Shown here: positions 59,010-63,722 of the stretch, one piece after another
How positions within the stretch are numbered: position 1 is the first letter of the stretch
Layout: each line of letters opens with the position of its first letter
Notes under the pieces: generated by a model
Database searches by the model: none
What the model was told of the DNA's origin: nothing
The model's input: the letters and a program-made list of their open reading frames with translations, nothing else
Assembly: GCA_028874215.1 (NCBI GenBank)
Contig: JAPPLF010000099.1
Location: 1-63,722, forward strand
Length of the DNA stretch: 63,722 bases
Source of the DNA: Acidobacteriota bacterium
GTDB lineage: Bacteria > Acidobacteriota > UBA6911 > RPQK01 > JAJDTT01
Reading direction: 5' to 3'
Program-made: the position numbers and the translations under genes

Positions 59010-61841
59010 TCAGCGGCGGCGGTAGGGGTACAGGTCGATAATCCGCTCCTCCTCGGGCCTCCAGGGCGGCCGGGCGAATCGTTCTTCCTCCACGGGAAGA
59101 TGCGCTATCCAGATGTCTCCCCTCCGCTCTCTCAGAGTGAAAACGAGCTTGTCGCGCGCGACGTTGGTCCGCAGTGAGCTGAGCGAGACGCCGGCCAGCG
59201 ACAGACGGGTCTCGCGAAAATGCCAGACCATCCTGGGATCTCCCACCGGCCTCCTGTCTGCCGGGTTCAACTCCTGCACCCAGATGCCGCGAGCTCCCCC
59301 GCGGTTGGAGACGAAGTACAGGAGATTTCCGTTCGGGGACCAGCCGGTCATCCCGTCCCTGTCCTGTCCGTCCGTGACGGCCACCCATCGCTCCGGCGGG
59401 ATGCCGCCGCTCTCATGAAGTTCTTCCTGGCGGAAGGGCGCAACGTAGATTCTGGCCTGAAGCGGACCCTCGGAAACCGTGAACGCGACCCATTTGTCGG
59501 CAGGATCGAGCCTGGCCTGGACCACGCTGTACTGGGGATGCTCCAGCAGCTTGAGCTGTCTTCCGCTGGTCACGTCGAGAAGATCGACTCTTGACCTTCT
59601 TCCTCCACCTGCCCGGCGCACCACCAGGATGTCGTCTCCCTGGGAAGACCAGTCCAGGGGATGCCCGCAATCCTGACAAACCGTTGTCCTGGGAGTCTGT
59701 CTCCGGGCCTCCACTCGATAGATGCCCCGGCTCTCCGAGTCGGACTCGCCGGCGCTGTACGCCACCTGGCTTCCATCGATCCGGATCCTGGGACGGCGCT
59801 CGTCTCCCGGACTCTCGGTGAGGTTGGTCTTCGCACCCGATCCCAGGTCCATGAGCCAGATATCCCGATTCCCGGAGCGGGTGGACTCGAAGGCCATCCG
59901 GCCTCCGTCCTCGGAAAGGGACGGATGGGAATCTTCTCCCGCATGTTGCGTGAGCCTCTCCAGACGCGCCCCGTCCGGCACACGTCCCCGGTCTGTGTCG
60001 ATGGCCAGACTCCAGAGATCCAGGTTCTCGATCTGCGAGGAAAAGGCGATCCGGCCGGGCCGGACCGAGAAAGGCTCCAGCTCGGGGCCGACACCTGAAG
60101 TGATCTGCCGGGGTTCGCCCGAGAGGGTCAGGGTTCGGGGCGAGACCGCGATACGCCATAAGTTGACGCTGTCCCCGCGGCGGGCGGAGAAGACGATGAA
60201 GTTGTCGAGAGGCACCCAGACACCAGGGATCACCAGACCGGAAATCCCGGCCTGGGGCAACATGGCCGCCAGACCAAGCTTTCGAATCTCACCGTCCTCC
60301 AGCCGAAGAATCCACCAGTCGAAATCTTCGTCGCGTCTGGAGGATTCCCAGCCCAGGAATACGATGTGATCCCCGCGGGGAGACCAGATGGGATGACTCG
60401 CGACCGCGAAACTCTCCGCCAGTTGAGTCTGGGGCCGGCCGGAACTCCAGCCGGTGGTAAAGAGAGAGCCCCGCTTGAGATCGGCGCCGATCCGCCCCCT
60501 CCAATAGGCGATCCGGTCGCCTCGGGGCGAGACTCTGGGACGCCGGCCCCCATCGACGATGAACCGGGCGCCGGCCTCGTCTCCCAGGGTCGTGGTCCAG
60601 TAGAAACCCCCTCCGCGCCGCTCCGATCGGAATACCATCCTGGTCCCGTCGGGATGAAAGGATGGCTGGTGGTCGTCGGCCGGGTCCCGAGTCCGGCGGG
60701 AACCGCCTCCGCCCAGTTGCTGAACCCAGATGTCCAGGTTTCCCCCGCCGCTCCGGTCCGACGCATACCCCAGCAGCCGTCCCCGGCGGGAGATGGCCGG
60801 ATCGACCGTGAGCCCGGAAACCGACGTCACCCGGGTCAACATGGGTGGCGGAACCAGCCTGGAAGGATCCCCGGCGGTTCCCCACCACAACCCCCCGAAC
60901 AGAATCGCCGCCAGCGCCAGACCCGCGACGGCGATCTCCCGGATGGTCAATGACGTGACCCGGCGTCCCCACCGGCGGGGGCTTTGCAACTCCTGGAGCA
61001 CGTCTTCCAGAGCGAGACGCAGGTCCCGCATGTGCTGGAATCGCCGCTCGGGATCCTTGCGAAGGCAACGATCCACGACCCATTCCAATTGCCGGGGGAC
61101 GCCGCGCACCCGGTTTCCCAAGGGCCTGGGCTCCTTCTCCAGAATCCCCGCCAGCACCCTCGCCTGAGTCTTTCCCGGAAAGGCCTTGCGGCCGGTGACC
61201 ATCTCGTAGATCAGCGACCCGAAGGAAAAAATATCCGTCCGCGGGTCCGGGGGGATCCCTTCCACCTGTTCGGGGCTCATGTAGGGAGCCGTCCCCAGGA
61301 TCACGCCCTCTCTCGTCTTCTCGTCCATCAGGGTGGGAGAATGAGTCAGGTCCGAGGGTTCGGAACTCTCGGCGATCGCCTTGGCCAGACCGAAGTCCAG
61401 AACCTTGACCCGATCGTCGGGCGTAATCATCACGTTGGCCGGCTTCAGGTCCCGGTGGATGACCCCTTTTTCGTGGGCGGCCTCCACGCCTCGCGCAATT
61501 TCCACCGCGTAACCCACGGCTTTCTTCAAGGGCAGAGCACCTTCTGCCAGGAGCTCCGCCAACGTCTGCCCATCCACCAGCTCCAGAATGAAGAACTTCC
61601 GGTCGTTCGCCTCCTCGAATCCGTAGATGGCGGCGATATTGGAGTGGTTGAGCGATGCCAGAACCCGCGCTTCCCGCTGGAATCGGGACAGGCGATCCGA
61701 GTGCTCGGCGTAGCCCGGAGGGAGGACTTTGATGGCGACTTGCCGGTTCAGGCGCGTATCCCGGGCGCGGTAGACCTCGCCCATTCCCCCTGCCCCGAGA
61801 GGTCCGATGATCTCGTAACTGCCGAGCAGATCGTCAGGCAT
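59010..61841 (-). CDS. Ser/Thr protein kinase with PD40/TolB-like sensor domain
   Basis: A 943-residue membrane-spanning kinase. The N-terminal kinase has the Gly loop GPLGAGGMGEVYRA, the Lys in VAIKVLPP, HRDLKPANVMI near residue 128, the DFG motif in VLDFGLAKA and GTAPYMSPEQ. One membrane helix (IAVAGLALAAILFGGLWWG, about residues 300-320) is followed by a periplasmic six-bladed-like propeller with PD40 repeats such as SPRGDRIAYWRG, DSHPSLSEDGGRMAFES, SPNGNLLYFVSNRGG. This layout is a hallmark of Acidobacteria-type sensor kinases. It overlaps the PP2C gene by eight bases (ATGCCTGA), so the two are coupled. The start is ATG 61841, the longer frame upstream being the phosphatase shadow. Confidence 0.93.
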   Translation of the reverse strand: MPDDLLGSYEIIGPLGAGGMGEVYRARDTRLNRQVAIKVLPPGYAEHSDRLSRFQREARVLASLNHSNIAAIYGFEEANDRKFFILELVDGQTLAELLAEGALPLKKAVGYAVEIARGVEAAHEKGVIHRDLKPANVMITPDDRVKVLDFGLAKAIAESSEPSDLTHSPTLMDEKTREGVILGTAPYMSPEQVEGIPPDPRTDIFSFGSLIYEMVTGRKAFPGKTQARVLAGILEKEPRPLGNRVRGVPRQLEWVVDRCLRKDPERRFQHMRDLRLALEDVLQELQSPRRWGRRVTSLTIREIAVAGLALAAILFGGLWWGTAGDPSRLVPPPMLTRVTSVSGLTVDPAISRRGRLLGYASDRSGGGNLDIWVQQLGGGGSRRTRDPADDHQPSFHPDGTRMVFRSERRGGGFYWTTTLGDEAGARFIVDGGRRPRVSPRGDRIAYWRGRIGADLKRGSLFTTGWSSGRPQTQLAESFAVASHPIWSPRGDHIVFLGWESSRRDEDFDWWILRLEDGEIRKLGLAAMLPQAGISGLVIPGVWVPLDNFIVFSARRGDSVNLWRIAVSPRTLTLSGEPRQITSGVGPELEPFSVRPGRIAFSSQIENLDLWSLAIDTDRGRVPDGARLERLTQHAGEDSHPSLSEDGGRMAFESTRSGNRDIWLMDLGSGAKTNLTESPGDERRPRIRIDGSQVAYSAGESDSESRGIYRVEARRQTPRTTVCQDCGHPLDWSSQGDDILVVRRAGGGRRSRVDLLDVTSGRQLKLLEHPQYSVVQARLDPADKWVAFTVSEGPLQARIYVAPFRQEELHESGGIPPERWVAVTDGQDRDGMTGWSPNGNLLYFVSNRGGARGIWVQELNPADRRPVGDPRMVWHFRETRLSLAGVSLSSLRTNVARDKLVFTLRERRGDIWIAHLPVEEERFARPPWRPEEERIIDLYPYRRR

Positions 61842-63480
61842 TTCCGGCGTCCAGCCTCTCCACCACCAGAACCGTGAGATCGTCGTAGGCCGAGGCGTTA
61901 CCCATGAAACCCTGGACGGCTGCCAGGATGGCCTCCTGGACCGCGGCCCCGCCGGACGCCGCCGATTCTCGGACAACGTCCTTCAGACGCGCTTCGCCGA
62001 ACATCTCCCCATTCGGATCCATGGCCTCGGTCACCCCATCCGAATATACGACGAGAATGTCTCCGGCGTTCAGGCGAAAGGCAACAGACTCGTAGGTGAC
62101 GTTTTCGAAGGCGCCCAGAATCATGCCGCACGGATTGAGCTCCTCGATCCCGCCCGTCGACGCCCGGCAGACGTATGCGGGATTGTGACCGGCGCTCACG
62201 TACTCCCCCTCGCCCGACGGATTGACCCGGAAGAGAAACAGGGTGACGAAACGGTTGCTCGGAGTCTTCCGGAAGAGGTGGTCGTTGGCTCTGCTGACAG
62301 CCTCCCCCAAGGACAAACTGGCGCCGAATCCAACCTCCAGAACCCCTTGGAGAAAAGAGCTCAACAGCGCCGCGGGGACGCCCTTGCCCGACACGTCCGC
62401 CAGGACGCCGGTCAGGTCATCGCTTTCGGAATCGAGAAAGTCATAGTAGTCGCCCCCCACGTAACGCGTCGGAGTGCTGGAGGCATGGACGCTGAAGGAC
62501 GGGGAATGGGGAAGGTCCTGCGGCAGAAGAGCGCGTTGCGTCGCCTGGGCCAGGGACAGTTCCTGTTGGACCCGCTTCCGCTCCTCCAGGCTCTGGATCA
62601 GTTCCAGCTTTTCGAAGACGTTCGAGGCCTCCAGGGCCAGCCGGCTCAGGATCTTCTGATCCAGGCCGCTGAGCATGTGCATGGCCTTCCGGCTGTCCAG
62701 GTAGAGGATGCCCCGGACCGCCGGCCGGTCGCCGTCGCCGGAGATCCACTTAAGGGGCATGCAGGCCACGGCTCGAAGCCGCATGTTGACGATGCTCTCC
62801 TGGGCGGCGAACTGCTGGTCGATGCCCTCGGTCATCAGCAGCGGCTCCCCTTGTTTAGCCACCTGCTCGACCACCGTATGGCTGGTTTTGAACTCGTTCT
62901 CGGAAAGGTGATCGCCCCCGTGGTCCATCCCCACCACGTATTCGAAGTTCTGCCCCGAGAAGGTCAGCAGAAATCCCCGCTCCGCGCCGCTCACCCGCAA
63001 CGCCGACTCCAGCAGTTGACCCAACATCCGGTCCGCCGAGAACGTCTGGCCCCATTGATATTGGAAATCCAGGATGTGGGAGATCTTCTCCAACTCCGAG
63101 GCAACCGACGCAACGGGGGGAAGGACCGACGAAAGCTGCAGGACGGACTCCTCCAGGTTCAGGGTCCGGTTCCCGGCCTGTTCCACCAGTCCCGTGTAAT
63201 GGAACTCGCTGTGACCGGGTCCCATCCGGATCTTGTCACCGGCCTCCAGGAGCCGTTCCCGGACACGGTTCCCATTGACGAAGGTCCCGTGGGTGCTGTC
63301 CAGATCGATGACCTTGTAGACCCGGTCCTGCTGCTGCAACCGGGCGTGGCGCCGCGAGACGTAGGGATCGGTCAGAACGATGTCCGAATCGGATCTGCGG
63401 CCGATGAACAGCTCCTTCTTCCGCAACTCCATCCGGCAGGGCCGGCCGCCCTGCCGCCATTCCAGGTAATGAGCGTCCAT
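61834..63480 (-). CDS. FHA-GAF-PP2C phosphatase (RsbU/SpoIIE type)
   Basis: A 548-residue soluble phosphatase. FHA domain (about residues 1-100: ELFIGRRSDSDIVLTDPYVSRRHARL, STHGTFVNGNRV) binds phospho-threonine. A GAF-like domain (about 150-310, LLESALRVSGAERGFLLTF) may sense a ligand. The C-terminal SpoIIE/PP2C domain (about 345-548) has metal-binding GGDYYDFL, DVSGKGVPAALL, YVSAGHNPAYVC and YSDGVTEAMDPNGEMFG. It would dephosphorylate a Ser/Thr substrate, possibly the kinase or an anti-sigma antagonist. ATG 63480 follows AGAGAAGAA and starts exactly at the FHA domain. ATG 63624 is possible but adds an unrelated tail. It is the first gene of the operon. Confidence 0.93.
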   Translation of the reverse strand: MDAHYLEWRQGGRPCRMELRKKELFIGRRSDSDIVLTDPYVSRRHARLQQQDRVYKVIDLDSTHGTFVNGNRVRERLLEAGDKIRMGPGHSEFHYTGLVEQAGNRTLNLEESVLQLSSVLPPVASVASELEKISHILDFQYQWGQTFSADRMLGQLLESALRVSGAERGFLLTFSGQNFEYVVGMDHGGDHLSENEFKTSHTVVEQVAKQGEPLLMTEGIDQQFAAQESIVNMRLRAVACMPLKWISGDGDRPAVRGILYLDSRKAMHMLSGLDQKILSRLALEASNVFEKLELIQSLEERKRVQQELSLAQATQRALLPQDLPHSPSFSVHASSTPTRYVGGDYYDFLDSESDDLTGVLADVSGKGVPAALLSSFLQGVLEVGFGASLSLGEAVSRANDHLFRKTPSNRFVTLFLFRVNPSGEGEYVSAGHNPAYVCRASTGGIEELNPCGMILGAFENVTYESVAFRLNAGDILVVYSDGVTEAMDPNGEMFGEARLKDVVRESAASGGAAVQEAILAAVQGFMGNASAYDDLTVLVVERLDAGNA

Positions 63481-63650
63481 TTCTTCTCTCACGGCCACCG
63501 GCGGCAAGAATCCCCTCTCGGAATTCAACCGGTGCTCCCATCTTGGCGGACCGCGCCGGTCATCGTTCGGATACGGGTTCGTATGGCCGATGTTTCGCCT
63601 GGCCGGGCGGCCGCCCTCCGGCATCGTTGCCCGGCGGAAGTCCCGTGCGC

Positions 63651-63656
63651 ATTATA
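63651..63656 (-). promoter_or_regulatory. Consensus -10 box of the phosphatase-kinase operon
   Basis: Minus strand TATAAT in TGTCTATAATGCG. The predicted start near 63644 lies 164 bases before ATG 63480. The upstream region is repeat family B (63664-63705), and no good -35 box at 17 bases is seen. Confidence 0.5.
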
Positions 63657-63663
63657 GACACGC

Positions 63664-63705
63664 CTTGACAGTCCGTGGTGAAAGTCCCGCGAGCACCGAG
63701 ACCGT
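63664..63705 (+). repeat. Dispersed repeat family B, copy 2
   Basis: CTTGACAGTCCGTGGTG..., 38 of 42 identical to 4250-4291. It runs up to the -10 box of the phosphatase-kinase operon and close to the window edge. Confidence 0.7.
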
Positions 63706-63722
63706 TCCTGCGCCCGCCGGAC

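Noticed and set aside
1-63722. CRISPR array or prophage
   Set aside because: No regularly spaced identical repeats with unique spacers, no cas genes, integrase, terminase or capsid genes were seen.

Overview
This is a G+C-rich bacterial chromosome segment. It is densely packed with genes and carries no rRNA, tRNA or CRISPR array that I could find. Signal peptides, lipoboxes, a Tat component and a DsbD with periplasmic domains point to a Gram-negative envelope. A Ser/Thr kinase with a PD40/TolB-like sensor, a spondin-domain protein, many secreted sugar- and peptide-cleaving enzymes and several toxin-antitoxin pairs resemble what is known from Acidobacteriota and related soil or sponge-associated lineages. 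That assignment is inference, not a search result.

Layout, left to right. (1) 1-4.2 kb: tandem palindromic repeats, argS carrying an in-frame copy of the same repeat, a secreted lysine-rich protein and thiE. (2) 4.4-8.0 kb (minus): the translation/SRP operon ffh-rpsP-khpA-rimM-trmD-rplS. (3) 8.1-10.3 kb: selB between two diverged 60-bp direct repeats. (4) 10.5-15.3 kb: secreted proteins, a HExxH metalloprotease, tatA, cutA and an ftsB-like gene. (5) 15.2-21.9 kb: a divergent pyrimidine cluster, pyrR-pyrB-pyrC-dsbD leftward and pyrK-pyrD rightward. (6) 22.6-27.8 kb: M14-like peptidase, esterase and M23 peptidase. (7) 27.9-31.9 kb: coaD, an ECF-like sigma factor on the opposite strand, rsmD and recG. 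(8) 32-37.3 kb: a lipoprotein/thioredoxin-TPR pair facing nfeD-SPFH-radical SAM-ubiX-ribA. (9) 37.5-39.5 kb: aguB-aguA (agmatine to putrescine). (10) 40.4-43.8 kb: PIN/RHH toxin-antitoxin, small proteins and ilvB. (11) 44-51.8 kb: SDR, a sugar dehydrogenase-cytochrome c fusion, GATase, nucleotide-translocase-like transporter and two PLP enzymes. (12) 52-52.7 kb: an A+T-richer islet with an interrupted DUF2335 gene. (13) 52.7-58.9 kb: BNR sialidase-like protein, SSS symporter, glutathione peroxidase, HigBA, dipeptidase and a lipoprotein. (14) 59-63.5 kb: a two-gene signalling operon with an FHA-GAF-PP2C phosphatase and a Ser/Thr kinase.

Three things cut across the window. First, a double-hairpin repeat occurs at least six times, and one copy is translated inside argS. 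Second, a second repeat family occurs at 4.2, 8.1, 10.2 and 63.7 kb. Third, there is a recurring promoter pattern: five genes have TAnnnT exactly six bases before the start codon, which predicts leaderless mRNAs, and several promoters have an extended -10 of the form TGC-TAnnnT. These promoters decided several start codons (pyrK, the radical SAM gene). Overlapping GTGA or ATGCCTGA junctions tie pyrB-pyrC-dsbD, pyrK-pyrD, antitoxin-toxin and phosphatase-kinase by translational coupling.
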